Below, piece after piece: positions 21,960 through 32,472 of a stretch of DNA of 64,000 nt (position 1 is its first letter; the number at the start of each line of letters is the position of its first letter). A model generated the notes under the pieces. It did no database searches. It was not told the DNA's origin and saw only the letters and a program-made list of their open reading frames with translations. The position numbers and the translations under genes were made by a program. The stretch is from Neoechinorhynchus agilis (lineage: Eukaryota > Acanthocephala), in assembly GCA_051530055.1 (NCBI GenBank), contig CM121342.1, positions 9,114,001 to 9,178,000 on the forward strand, read 5' to 3'.

Positions 21960-23415
21960 TTGAATAATTCATGTTTGTTAATGGCATTGACCAATTGAAG
22001 GAATTTTCGTTAAATCCGATTGTTTTCGGAACCACAATCTTGAACGCTTTTTTTATCAAGGTTACTTTTATTAAATATCAAGCCGATGTTTTCGATCGGA
22101 TAAAAATAAGAAAAATTTATATGTTCAGATCAACTGTGAAGAAAGGAACGCTGAATTTAACTCTAAATGCATTTTTGGGCTTTTGGCATTGAAAAATTGA
22201 AGGTATTTTATTAAATCCGATTGTTTCCGGAATCATAATCTTGAACGCTTTTTTATCAAGGTTACTTTTATTAATATCTCTAACCGACGTTTTTCATCCA
22301 ATCAAAATGGGAATTAGCACAGAATTTAACTCTAAATACATTTTTGTATTTATGGCGGTGAAAAATTGAAGGAATTTTATTAAATCTGATTATTTTTCGG
22401 AACCACAATTTTGAACGCTTTTTTATCAAGGTTTCTTTTATTAATATATCAAGCCGACGTTTTCGATCGGATAAAAATAAGAAAAATCTATATATGTTTA
22501 GATCAACTGTAAAGAAAGGAACGCTGAATTTAACTCTAAATACATTTTTGGGTTTTTGGCATTGAAAAATTAAAGGTATTTTATTAAATCTGATTTTTTT
22601 CGGAACCACAATTTTGAACGCTTTTTTATCAAGGTTTCTTTTATTAATATATCAAGCCGACGTTTTTCATTAAAATCACAATGGGAATTAGCACAGAATT
22701 TAACTCTAAATACATTTTTGTATTTATGGCGGTGAAAAATTGAATGAATTTTGTTAAATCCGATTGTTTCCGAAAACACAATCTTGAACAATTTTTATCA
22801 AGGTAACTTTTATTAATATATCAAGCCGATGTTTTCGATCGGATAAAGATAAGAAAAATGTATAGTTTAGATCAACTGTGAAGAAAGGAACGCTGAATTT
22901 AACTCCAAATATATTTTTGGGTTTATTGCATTGAAAAATTGAAGGAATTTTCGTTAAATCCGATTGTTTTCGGAACCACAATCTTGAACGCTTTTTTATC
23001 AAGGTTTCTTTTATTAATATATCAAGCCGATGTTTTCGATCGGATGAAAATAAGAAAAATGTATATGTTTAGATCAACTGTGAAGAAAGGAACGCTGAAT
23101 TTAACTCCAAATATATTTTTGGGTTTATTGCATTGAAAAATTGAAGGAATTTTATTAAATCGGATTGTTTTCGGAACCTCAATCTTGAACACTTTTTTAT
23201 CAAGGTTTCTTTTATTAATATATCAAGCCGGCGTTTTCGATCGGATAAAAATAAGAAAAAATTATATGTTTTGATCAACTGTGAAGAAAGGAAAGCTGAA
23301 TTTAACTCCAAATACATTTTTGGGTTTATTGCATTGAAAAATTGAAGGAATTTTCGTTAAATCCGATTGTTTTCGGAACCACAATCTTGAATGCCTCTTT
23401 ATTAAGGTTGTTTGT
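21960..23415. repeat. Satellite with alternating ~202 and ~169-bp monomers
   Basis: The landmark AAAAATTGAAGGAATTTT or a close variant recurs with a spacing of about 202, 169, 204, 170, 199, 202 and 201 bp. The long monomer carries GATCAACTGTGAAGAAAGG. The short one instead carries AAAATGGGAATTAGCACAG or a close variant. The left half of the array is a dimer of long and short units; the right half is long units only. Minus-strand open frames through it are artefacts of homogeneous repeats. Single pieces occur at both ends of the window. Confidence 0.9.
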
Positions 23416-23581
23416 GATTTTTGTTTTATATGAACAAACATAGCGGGCAAAAATAAGTTATTATGGAGACGTTCTAAGAACCTAGTCTCTTGTATCAAAA
23501 ACAGATTGATGAAGAGAAAACCCGCGCTGAATTTTAACTCTTTATTTGCTTCTCGCCTAATCATGCGCTCTCTTAGGACGT

Positions 23582-24241
23582 TCAAATGTCTTCATCGTCG
23601 TCTGGAAGGCTGACTTCATTTGCTTCTCTGATTTCGCGTTCATAAGTTTCTGCGAGTGCGGCATCCATTTGGACATCCGGTGGTTCCATTGCAGGCATTG
23701 CAGTGAACTCGAGATTAGCATCACCGGTCAATCTACGAGCAAGCCATAAAAACGGCTTTTCGAAGTTGTAATTGCTTTTAGCACTGATATCATAGTACTG
23801 AAGGTTTTTTTTCCGATGGAACACGATAGCTTTAGCTTTGACTTTACGATCTTTCACGTCCACTTTGTTTCCACATAAAACCATAGGGATGTTCTCGCAA
23901 ACCCTGAAGAGATCCTTATGCCAGTTTGGAACGTTTTTATAAGTAATCCGAGCAGTGACGTCAAACATTATGATTGCACATTGACCTTGAATGTAGTAGC
24001 CGTCTCGGAGACCACCGAATTTCTCTTGACCGGCAGTATCCCACACATTGAACGTTATCATCCCACGATTCGTATTGAACTTTAAAGGATGAACCTCAAC
24101 TCCCAGTGTAGCAACATAACGCTTCTCGAACTCGCCAGTTAAATGACGCTTCACAAACGTCGTTTTACCAACTCCACCGTCGCCAACCAATAACATCTTC
24201 ACTGTAACACCATCGTCGTGATTGGCCGAATGAGCTGACAT
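23582..24241 (-). CDS. RAN: Ran GTPase
   Basis: A single-exon 219-codon frame, nearly colinear with animal Ran. P-loop GDGGVGKT (20-27), switch [20 protein letters not shown] (68-77), NKVD (125-128), SAK (153-155) and the signature [20 protein letters not shown] are all present. The acidic C-terminal switch ends DDDEDI where most animals have DEDDDL. One departure is Val for Thr in the P-loop (GGVGK versus GGTGK). Ran-GTP drives nuclear import and export and spindle assembly through importins, CRM1 and RCC1. The lack of introns is unusual for Ran in many animals and could mean an intron-poor lineage or a retrocopy, but the frame is clean. The ATG at 24,241 gives the normal N-terminus. Confidence 0.97.
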   Translation of the reverse strand: MSAHSANHDDGVTVKMLLVGDGGVGKTTFVKRHLTGEFEKRYVATLGVEVHPLKFNTNRGMITFNVWDTAGQEKFGGLRDGYYIQGQCAIIMFDVTARITYKNVPNWHKDLFRVCENIPMVLCGNKVDVKDRKVKAKAIVFHRKKNLQYYDISAKSNYNFEKPFLWLARRLTGDANLEFTAMPAMEPPDVQMDAALAETYEREIREANEVSLPDDDEDI

Positions 24242-24898
24242 CTACAACAACAAAAAGAAGGACTAATAAGAAATTATTAAAAATGTTGGAACGAACGAGA
24301 ACGAACGTGAGGTAACGAGTCTTTTGGTTTCTTCCGTATCTACTAAAATAATTGCGTCGAACACATAATCCCGAAAATGCGATTTGGGTGCTTGGTAAAA
24401 AACGATTCTCCCCCTTAGATAGTCATATCCACACAGAACGAAATATTAAATTCCTTTCCTTTGTTTCTCCGTCATAAAAATAATCTATAAACTAAATTTT
24501 CGTCATAATAATGATCTAAGTTTGTTTATTTAAAACGATAACGTCGAAATGGCAATTTTTTAAACCATGACGTTTCAAAAAAATCAACATTCTTCCGTCA
24601 TTCAATTATATTCGCTGGATTCTTCCAGATCCTTAAGGATAAAAATCTCGTCCCATCGTTGAAAATTGAGAGGTTTTTAGTTGGAGTAAACTTTTCTTTA
24701 GAATAATCAAGCGGTTAGGTTGAGTGCGTGGAGGGTCATTTTTATTCATCTTTTCTATTGCATTTTTCCGAACTACCTTCCTTCAGGTCCCAAACTTATG
24801 TTAAAATCTCCTCTATTTCTTCACAGTAATCGAGCGGTGATGATGGTCAGACACGCAAATTTCTTGAAATTTTATTTATTTTACGAATATTTTAAAAA
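24242..24898. other. Ran upstream region
   Basis: AT-rich intergenic sequence 5' of Ran. A 91-codon plus-strand frame near 24,720 is hydrophobic and AT-driven and is not supported as a gene. Confidence 0.4.
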
Positions 24899-25856
24899 TC
24901 TAATACCAATTTTGTTTTACGGATTATCTGTAAAAAATCGCAGACTTAAAAAGATTGAATTTCTTTCAGTTATTATGTTTCGTTTACTTATTTAAATTTT
25001 TTTCCATTTGTTGAAATGTTTATATCAAAAATATTATGTGGGTTCGTTAAAATGCAGTTTATGATTCGCGTCTATGAATTTTTTCGATGGCGTTTTATAT
25101 TGAAATTTGGATATGAACCGAAATTATGGTGTTTTCAATTGCATCTCTGAAACAAAAGCTCTGTATCAATATATTTAAAAAGAAATGGCGAATTTATAGA
25201 ATTGGCGGAAGTTTTACTGTTGCCATTGCTCCTCGTCTTCCTCTGAGGTATTGTCTTCTTGTAGCTCATTGAAAAGGCTTCTAAGTCCTTGATAAAATTC
25301 TCCAAGAGCTGGTGGAACGTATTCATCATCAGGGGTCCCGCTTATAACTGCAGAAATGATTTCATCGATAACAGCTATGTGATTAGCTACTTCCATTTGT
25401 TCTGTTGTATTGTCCGGTTCATTATCCTCGTTAAAAGTGAAATCCTCCTCATCAGAAGAGTCGCTAGGCCATTCATTGTTTGGTTGCTTTGGTATTGCTC
25501 TATCGCGCATCGTAGAATTGAAGAAAATGTTTGCTTGATTTGTTGGCTGCTGTAGAAAGATTGATGGTTGTATACTGCGCGATTTGTTTCACATACACGC
25601 GAAATAGGGGGTCCATTGATTCTCTTCATATAAATTATTTATAGATCAGCGAGAGATCGGCGGCCATTTGATCTATTGTTTTTAATTTCATATCCTGTTT
25701 TCTTAGGGGAACCAATCAGCGTGCGCCGTTCGATGATATCTACGGGAGGGGGGATTAAATTTCATTCTTAATTAAAACGAGGTGTTTTATCAAATCATTT
25801 GCGCTTGTGACCGTAATCATGGCAGAAATTTAGAATTACAGGTGGAATAATTCATT
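24899..25856. repeat. 98-codon-ORF element, copy A
   Basis: A repeated segment found again at 31,530-32,472 and, with another left flank, five times in 45.4-52.3 kb. It contains the minus-strand acidic ORF (25,214-25,510), TATA-like TATATAA and TATAAATAA near 25,630-25,645 on that strand, and GGAACCAATCAGCGTGCGCC (CCAAT box) near 25,710. It joins directly to an RTE LINE fragment at about 25,857. The joined pair is duplicated as a unit at 31.5-32.7 kb. Confidence 0.85.
25214..25510 (-). CDS. Acidic 98-residue repeated protein, copy A
   Basis: Starts MRDRAIPKQPNNEWPS, has an acidic block (SSDEEDFTFNEDNEPDN), a helix-like centre (VANHIAVIDEIISAVI), PPALGEFYQGLRSLFNEL, and an acidic Glu/Gln tail (EEDEEQWQQ). 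No signal peptide or membrane segment is seen. I recognise no family. The frame is intact in six of seven copies in the window. A TATA-like box lies about 110-130 bp upstream. It could be a nuclear or chromatin-associated acidic protein, but function is unknown. Confidence 0.55.
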   Translation of the reverse strand: MRDRAIPKQPNNEWPSDSSDEEDFTFNEDNEPDNTTEQMEVANHIAVIDEIISAVISGTPDDEYVPPALGEFYQGLRSLFNELQEDNTSEEDEEQWQQ

Positions 25857-26209
25857 GACAATAAAAATCCATTTTATACTCAAAGGCAAAGAAGATGTTC
25901 TGCAGCGTAGGAACTACCGCGGCATCAAACTCATGTCTCACACAATTAAACTATGGGAACGAATGATCGATCACAGGATCAGAGAAGAGATCCGAATCAG
26001 CGAGGATCAACGAGGATTTGTGCCCGGCAAAAGCACAATCGACGCAATATTCGTGCTCAGGCAGCTGTATGAGAGTTCAGTGAGATGCGTTGCTCGTTGG
26101 ACAGTGTGTTCGTCGATTTGGAAGGGGCGTACAACACGTTATGCGCTTCAGGATAGCGTCGTAGTCGGAAGTGTGTCTAATGGTTTTAAGCGAGAAGGAT
26201 CCGGTTAGA
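25857..26209 (+). mobile_element. RTE-type LINE fragment, copy A
   Basis: Encodes the N-terminal part of an RTE reverse transcriptase: KGKEDVLQRRNYRGIKLMSH, TIKLWERMIDHRIREE, QRGFVPGKSTIDAIFVLRQL. It begins abruptly at the border of the 98-codon-ORF element. It is nearly identical to 32,473-32,744 and then diverges, after which no RT sequence remains. Both ends are truncated. Confidence 0.85.
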
Positions 26210-27062
26210 AACTCTAACAGATATATTCATGTATTTTTTAATGAGGCAACCATTTTTGAACGAGTGAATGTTTCGTGACACATTAGGAAACGAGGGGAAA
26301 TGTTGTTAAATGAATATTATATTAATTAGTAAAATCCTTAAAAGCATTTAATGATCTAGAGTTAGTCTCCGACAATCACATCAGGGGACCATTCCCGGAA
26401 CCATTGTTAGTAATCTCTTGAAAATTTATTAACTTTTCTAGGTGGTATGTAAATATTACATAAAATTATACGCTGTATTAATCGATAAAAATCATTGATA
26501 CAAAATAATTGGATGGCAAGCTTTTCATTTTTATTTTGATATAAAAGTTTGGGATAATGTTCTTTTTCAATAAAAGTTCGTAACCCTCCCGAAAATCCGA
26601 TATGTTTAATCGATGGGTTCGTAAAAGTTGGAGGTAAAATATAGGGTTCAAAAATCGAATATGATATGGCAGCTGAAGTGTCCGATTCCTGTATTCAGAT
26701 AACATCCCTTTCTTATATATTACCCTGTTCAATGACCTCACAAGAAATATGGCTATCCTTCGATATATTGTATAATATAATACTTTTATTTTTTGTCATA
26801 ATGCAAAGGGTGAAGAGCAATTTCGTCCCTTAGGAAAAATTTATTGGTCGAGCTTTCTTTTAAATGGGGTAGGGTCTGTAACATGATCTACAATCATCTA
26901 TTCGTCGCACTCTGGTGTACCAGTCTCCTTGTTTTCTTTTACATAATTTTTTAGCAGATTAATTTCTTCATCTTTCCCATCGACTTTTTTTAGAATTTTT
27001 ATCTGTTCTTGTAAGGAATTAAGTTGAGACATTAAAGATTTAATTATATTACTTTCTGATGA
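26210..27062. other. AT-rich spacer with a weak repeated coding segment
   Basis: On the minus strand near 26,480-26,640 a stretch reads FIEKEHYPKLLYQNKNEKLA. This resembles FERKFHVEPIKLLYQNPEKP at about 30,860 on the same strand. Both are near a copy of the 98-codon-ORF composite. The family is unknown and the frame here is not clean. Confidence 0.3.
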
Positions 27063-27830
27063 ACATAATAAAGTACAAAACGTGCAATCACCACCGTCCG
27101 CAAAATTGGAGCTTCTCTTCTTCCTCGGCTGTCGCTATCACGCTAGCCGAATTGCCTCGTTGTACTGCGAGAAGATATTTTGTCGCAGGAATACACCTGC
27201 TCGTCCGTCGATGGTCGTTTCTCTCAATTTCTTCGAGAGATCTTGGAGCAGAGAGAGTGCTGAGCTGCCAAGCGCTCCATACGTCTCTACTCCGAAGGGG
27301 ACAAAATAGTGGACCTTGCTAATTCTCTATATTTTCGTACCTTCCTCCCTTCCGCTGCACTGGCTGCACCTCCAGCGATTTCGAGAAAGTAGGGGATGTT
27401 GCTTACTGCGAGGGGCGTGGCGTCTTCAAGAAGGCATTTGCCCTCCCGCCACGGAAAGACCGGGATTTCGTCTGGTCGATGACCGTCTAGTCGACAAAGA
27501 TGGGCGGGTTCCAAGATGTTGAGGAAGTTCGCCGTTTTCAACGCCCGAGAAATTACGCTATTGATCTCAGAATTGCGGGAGAACCTTCCTCCTGACTTTC
27601 GGAAAAGGAGACCGTGTCGCCCGAGAGCATCAACCAAAGACCCACATCGACAGCGATGGGGCGTGCATATCAGGAGACCAACTCATAAGGACACTGAGAC
27701 CCTCGTTACCTCATCATTGAGAAGAGTTCCCACAGATGCCAGAGGAACAGCCTCCAACCACACCCCGATTCTCGTGTCAAAACTGCCAACAATCTAGCCC
27801 GGACGATCCCATCGCGAGAACCTGAACTTT
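27063..27830 (-). mobile_element. REL-type LINE, 3' fragment
   Basis: Minus-strand coding for the C-terminal part of the same protein family as the intact copy at 53.4-56.4 kb. It runs from RARLLAVLTRESG through GRHGLLFRKSGGRF and LCRLDGHRPDEIPVFPWREG to the end EKLQFCGRW. At least one frameshift is present. The 5' truncation near 27,830 abuts a zinc-knuckle fragment of another LINE. Confidence 0.85.
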
Positions 27831-27844
27831 CTGATGATTGAATT

Positions 27845-28059
27845 ATTTGATTTTGATGGGGATAGGAGCGAGTTGGGTAATTTTTATTGGCCCATACGTT
27901 AGATTTTTGCCCGCTGAGATGTTCACTGGATTTGAAATATTTAGCCGCGGCGGGGCAGAACCTTTTATAGGCCTTATGATCTCCACAGCAGTTACAGCAA
28001 ATTACTTTATTATTTTTTTGTGCCATCAGAAGACTTGATTCTCGGCGCAAATTCCGCAT
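27845..28059 (-). mobile_element. LINE ORF1 zinc-knuckle fragment
   Basis: A minus-strand stretch encodes ICCNCCGDHKAYKRFCP, matching the C-x2-C-x3-H-x6-C zinc knuckle of Jockey-type LINE ORF1 proteins. It is followed by a Lys/Ser/Asn-rich tail (SSEHLSGQKSNVWANKN). It does not belong to the REL LINE next to it. Only this fragment is recognisable. Confidence 0.55.
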
Positions 28060-28121
28060 TTCAGCTCATTTCTACATTGCGAAAGTGTGTCCCCCCCCAA
28101 TGATTGCATTTGGGCATTGCG

Positions 28122-30660
28122 TTAAGATGTAATCATAATTAGAGTTATTCCTTGCTCCCATTCATCGGCGCTGGCCAAAATGCTAGCCCCATTGCCCCGC
28201 TGCACCGCAATGCTTATTTTTTGCGCCAAGAACGACGTCGATCTTGGCTCTCCAGTCGCTGCGTAAATTCGTTTCCCCAAGTCCTTCAGGAGGGCTAGTG
28301 CCGACCCTCCCAAGGCCCCATACGTTTCTACACCGAAGAAGACAAAATGGTAATTTCGGATTAGCTCCCTGTATTTTGAGCATTCCCGATCCTCTGCAGC
28401 CGTCGCCGCTCCTCCTGGACCTTTTTTCGAGTGGCTGATGTTGGAGTTTGCCAACGTGTCCACACACGTTGCATCCCACAACAATCATTTTCCCTCCCGC
28501 CAAGGAAGGGCGTCTTCCATCTAATCTACAAAGATTTGTGGGTTCTAGAATGTTTGGGAGGGAAAGCGTTTTTCGAGTTCTACTCAGAATGGCATTGATT
28601 TCAGCATGCCTTGGAAATCGTCCCGCTGACGTCTTGCATATGAGACCGTTTCTCCCCGAAGCATCCACTATAATGCCGCAGCGGCAGCGATGGGGGATGC
28701 AAATCGGTAGGCCTAATCTCAAGAATACTGCGATCCTGACGACTGAGTCAGCAATGAGCGTTCCAAGTTTCCCTACAGGGAGAGCATTCAGCCACGCTCC
28801 CGACTCCTTCGTGGAACAGGCTACCAGCCGGACCTGAGACACCTTACCCAGAAGATCTTTGAAAGAGTTGTGAATCTTCTGAACAAGAGGAATGTCCCAA
28901 GACGACTGTTTGCACTCATTTGCGGGGAGCTGGTTGATGCCTGTCAATTGATGCCATTGAGATAATCCCGTGGCAAAGATCAAATCCTTCACTGGTGTGC
29001 CTAAAATGGCATCGACATAGACTTTACTTGCCCGGCAAGAGGAGAGGAAGGCAGGTAAAGCGACGTTTGAAGTGGTGCGAACTCCCAAACAACCATAAGC
29101 CGTGGGAAAAGTAGCCTGTCACCAACCTGTGTCAGAAAATTTGACATTCAATATATGTCCCAGCTGCTTACGAATTACCCCGTCGAGCTCTCCTAACAAT
29201 TTGTCTTCTCCGAAACATGGAGCTGCTCTTAGCTTATGAAGCAATTTCGGCATATAGAGGCAATTCTTGATCAAGAAGAGACCCTCATGTGCCGAAAGCT
29301 CAGAAGTTCGGCCGCAGAGCAACTCCATTTTCAAGATTTGTGCGCGCAGGTCCTTCGCAACATTCTCAGCAAGAACGCAGCTCCCGAGGAGTGTGAGCTG
29401 GTCAAGCGTGATCAAACCTAGACCAGGAGCAACTGATTCAAAATCGCTAGAGATTTGAGAGCGCTCGTTTTCAGTTGCGTTCAGGATGAGAAGTTCGCAT
29501 TTTTGGGGATTTATTTCTGTTCCCAAGCGGTCCGCTTCATTCACGATCCTTTGAAGGTCGCTCAAAACTATACTTGGATCACCACCGAGTGTGGCATCGT
29601 CCAAGTACCAAGCGTTGAAAGAAGAAACCATTGAATGGGCAAGATCATTTACTGCGACGGAGAAACCTATGGGGCCGAGTGGATCTCCCTATTGTACACC
29701 GCTCTGCGACTAAATTATTTTGTCATTTTATAGCAGTGGCGTATGGTTAGCATATGCTCTCCAGAAATAACGATAAGCCTCTGGGACGACATCCTCAATT
29801 GCTTTTAACATTATTTCCATTTTTAAGGTATTGAAAGCATATTTAAAATCTACTTTCAGAATTGCTGTTGGCTTTGTTCTTTGGGGGGTAAATTTTCGCA
29901 GAGCACGCACGACCGCTTCAACTCCACGAGAAGTGCAGCAACCTAACTGACGGGGTCTTAAAAGTTCTCCCGTTTTATCGGAGATTCTCCTGCATAAAAC
30001 TTTCGCGGCTAACCTACGCAAAGTGCAGCCAATGGCGATGGGACGAATCCCACCATCTTTCTTGGACAAAGCACACAAAGAGGCGCCGAAGAAAAGATGT
30101 GTAGCTAAATTGCCAATGGAGCCCTCGATGAAAATATGAACTATTGTAAGCAAAGCAGTTCCGATGGCTATTCCCGAAGCACCTGTAGAAAAAAGACATC
30201 AGGTCTTTGAGGTGCTGTGGACGCAAGCCATTTGGCCCGTGTCCTGAGCCATTGGCGAAGGAATACACAGCTTTTCTTATTTCTAAAATATTTGCTCGAA
30301 AAGCCTGAGCAATTGGTGTAAAATTGGTGGAATTGGACTTCGATGACGGATGCAACTTTAATAGAGCCTCAAAAGTTGTGCCATGATTCGGCGCAAAATC
30401 TTCAGTTGAGGCTAGAAGCCGAACCGCACCGCGAACATCCCCGTCTGCGAGCTTCGCCGAAACGCGTTGACCCAGTGGCCGAACTGTGCCTTGTTCACGG
30501 CTTTTACTAGACGAATTTTCGGGAGTCGCTGAGGATTCTGTCATTCTCTTAAAATTCGCGTCGAACTCCACTAGCCTATTTCTCGACGTCGTTCTTGGCG
30601 CAAAAAATAAGCATTGCGGTGCAGCGGGGCAATGCGGCTAGCATTTTAGCCAGCGCCGAT
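28122..30660 (-). mobile_element. REL-type LINE, decayed longer copy
   Basis: Minus-strand copy of the REL LINE family covering most of the protein. It has ADGDVRGAVRLLAS and GSGHGPNGLRPQHLKDL near 30.2-30.5 kb, CALSKKDGGIRPIAIGCTLR near 30.05 kb, FNAWYLDDATLGGDPSIVL near 29.6 kb, and the zinc knuckle and endonuclease near 28.2-28.7 kb. Several frameshifts and gaps break it; the N-terminal zinc finger is missing. At its 5' edge, 30,588-30,660 repeats its own 3' terminal coding sequence (28,150-28,222) in inverted orientation. Confidence 0.9.
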
Positions 30661-30687
30661 GAATAGGAGCGTTGATACAACTATAAA

Positions 30688-31396
30688 TTATGTATGTTCG
30701 AAAAAAATATGTTTTTTTAAAAAAAAGTTATTCCTTGGAAATGAAAAATTTATCCAATGAGCTAAGAATCCGACTGAGGTTCCCTTTAATTTCTCAATGA
30801 CTTTCACTGGAAATTGAGCTATTACAGCATATGCAGGTTTTTCCGGATTTTGATATAGTAATTTTATTGGTTCAACATGAAATTTCCGTTCAAAGAGTTG
30901 GAAGTCTTCCTTCTTCAAGTTGGGAATATTTTAGACCAGAAGAGAACATTTTCGTGAAATATTACTGAAATCCAATTTGGTTATCCTTTAACATTTTTGA
31001 AAATAAGTATAATCCTTCATAACTTAGAAAGGCGATGATATGGGTTCATTTTGTGGAGAAGTGTTTCTTAATCTGATATATTTTAGCATTTTCACAATTT
31101 TTTGGAGTTAGTTGACAAACTGGTTCTTAATGACATTATTTATGGTTGCGTTTTTAATACTTTCTTTTGTAAGACGCAAAGTCTAGGCAGTTTCGGAATG
31201 AAACCATTATTTTCACTTTTTGGTAAATGGGATGCCCGTTATATTCAACCTTCTTAACCGAGGCAACGAAACCAACGTTAGAATTTATCATATTTTTGTT
31301 AGGGAAAGATAATCCTTCATTATCAACAACCATAATTGGAATTTGGTCATTCGCAAATAAACTGTGGGAAGATAACAACACATCTTTAACCTTCAT
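30688..31396 (-). CDS. Hypothetical protein, possibly two exons
   Basis: Two minus-strand frames: one from 31,396 (MKVKDVLLSSHSLFANDQIP, then NSNVGFVASVKKVEYNGHPI) and one from about 30,918 (LFERKFHVEPIKLLYQNPE, then YAVIAQFPVKVIEKLKGTSV). The composition looks coding and both are on the same strand. The second resembles a stretch at 26.5 kb, so this belongs to a small repeated family. I could not establish splice sites and do not recognise the fold. It may be a relic of an unknown mobile element. Confidence 0.35.
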
Positions 31397-31529
31397 TCTT
31401 CTTCTTTACACGTTCTTCAACGAGAACGGAAGACGTTCCTTTAAGCTCCAATCTTGATTACATCGGAGGACTAAACAATTAATTGCTCTGTCTTTCAAAG
31501 CATGCATTTTGGATTGAAAGAATAATACC

Positions 31530-32472
31530 AAATTTGTTTTACAAATCATCTGAAAAAAAATTGTAGACGATTGAATTTCTTTCAGTTATTATGTTTCGTT
31601 TACTTATTTAAATTTTTTTCCATTTGTTGAAATGTTTATATCAAAAATATTATGTGGGTTCGTTAAAATGCAGTTTATGATTCGTGTCTATGAATTTTTT
31701 CGATGGCGTTTTATATTGAAATTTGGATATGAACCGAAATTATGGTGTTTTCAATTGCATCTCTGAAACAAAAGCTCTGTATCAATATATTTAAAAAGAA
31801 ATGGCGAATTTATAGAATTGGCGGAAGTTTTACTGTTGCCATTGCTCCTCGTCTTCCTCTGAGGTATTGTCTTCTTGTAGCTCATTGAAAAGGCTTCTAA
31901 GTCCTTGATAAAATTCTCCAAGAGCTGGTGGAACGTATTCATCATCAGGGGTCCCGCTTATAACTGCAGAAATGATTTCATCGATAACAGCTATGTGATT
32001 AGCTACTTCCATTTGTTCTGTTGTATTGTCCGGTTCATTATCCTCGTTAAAAGTGAAATCCTCCTCATCAGAAGAGTCGCTAGGCCATTCATTGTTTGGT
32101 TGCTTTGGTATTGCTCTATCGCGCATCGTAGAATTGAAGAAAATGTTTGCTTGATTTGTTGGCTGCTGTAGAAAGATTGATGGTTGTATACTGCGCGATT
32201 TGTTTCACATACACGCGAAATAGGGGGTCCATTGATTCTCTTCATATAAATTATTTATAGATCAGCGAGAGATCGGCGGCCATTTGATCTATTGTTTTTA
32301 ATTTCATATCCTGTTTTCTTAGGGGAACCAATCAGCGTGCGCCGTTCGATGATATCTACGGGAGGGGGGATTAAATTTCATTCTTAATTAAAACGAGGTG
32401 TTTTATCAAATCATTTGCGCTTGTGACCGTAATCATGGCAGAAATTTAGAATTACAGGTGGAATAATTCATT
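31530..32472. repeat. 98-codon-ORF element, copy B
   Basis: Near-identical to copy A from about 31,567 onward, including the TATA-like boxes, the CCAAT box and the junction to the RTE fragment. The left 40 bases are more diverged, which marks the edge of the duplicated block. Confidence 0.85.
31830..32126 (-). CDS. Acidic 98-residue repeated protein, copy B
   Basis: Protein identical to copy A at 25.2 kb. The identity over the ORF and its flanks points to a recent duplication of the whole block rather than selection acting on the ORF alone. Confidence 0.55.
   Translation of the reverse strand: MRDRAIPKQPNNEWPSDSSDEEDFTFNEDNEPDNTTEQMEVANHIAVIDEIISAVISGTPDDEYVPPALGEFYQGLRSLFNELQEDNTSEEDEEQWQQ

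Noticed and set aside
22280-23317. Several 73-109-codon minus-strand frames in the satellite
   Set aside because: They are repeated translations of one homogenised non-coding monomer; frames drift with every indel.
24720-24995. 91-codon hydrophobic plus-strand frame upstream of Ran
   Set aside because: Composition is what AT-rich non-coding DNA gives; no homologue pattern, splice signals or start context.
27838-28038. Plus-strand frame opposite the zinc-knuckle fragment
   Set aside because: The minus strand carries the recognisable C-x2-C-x3-H-x6-C motif, so the plus frame is antisense.
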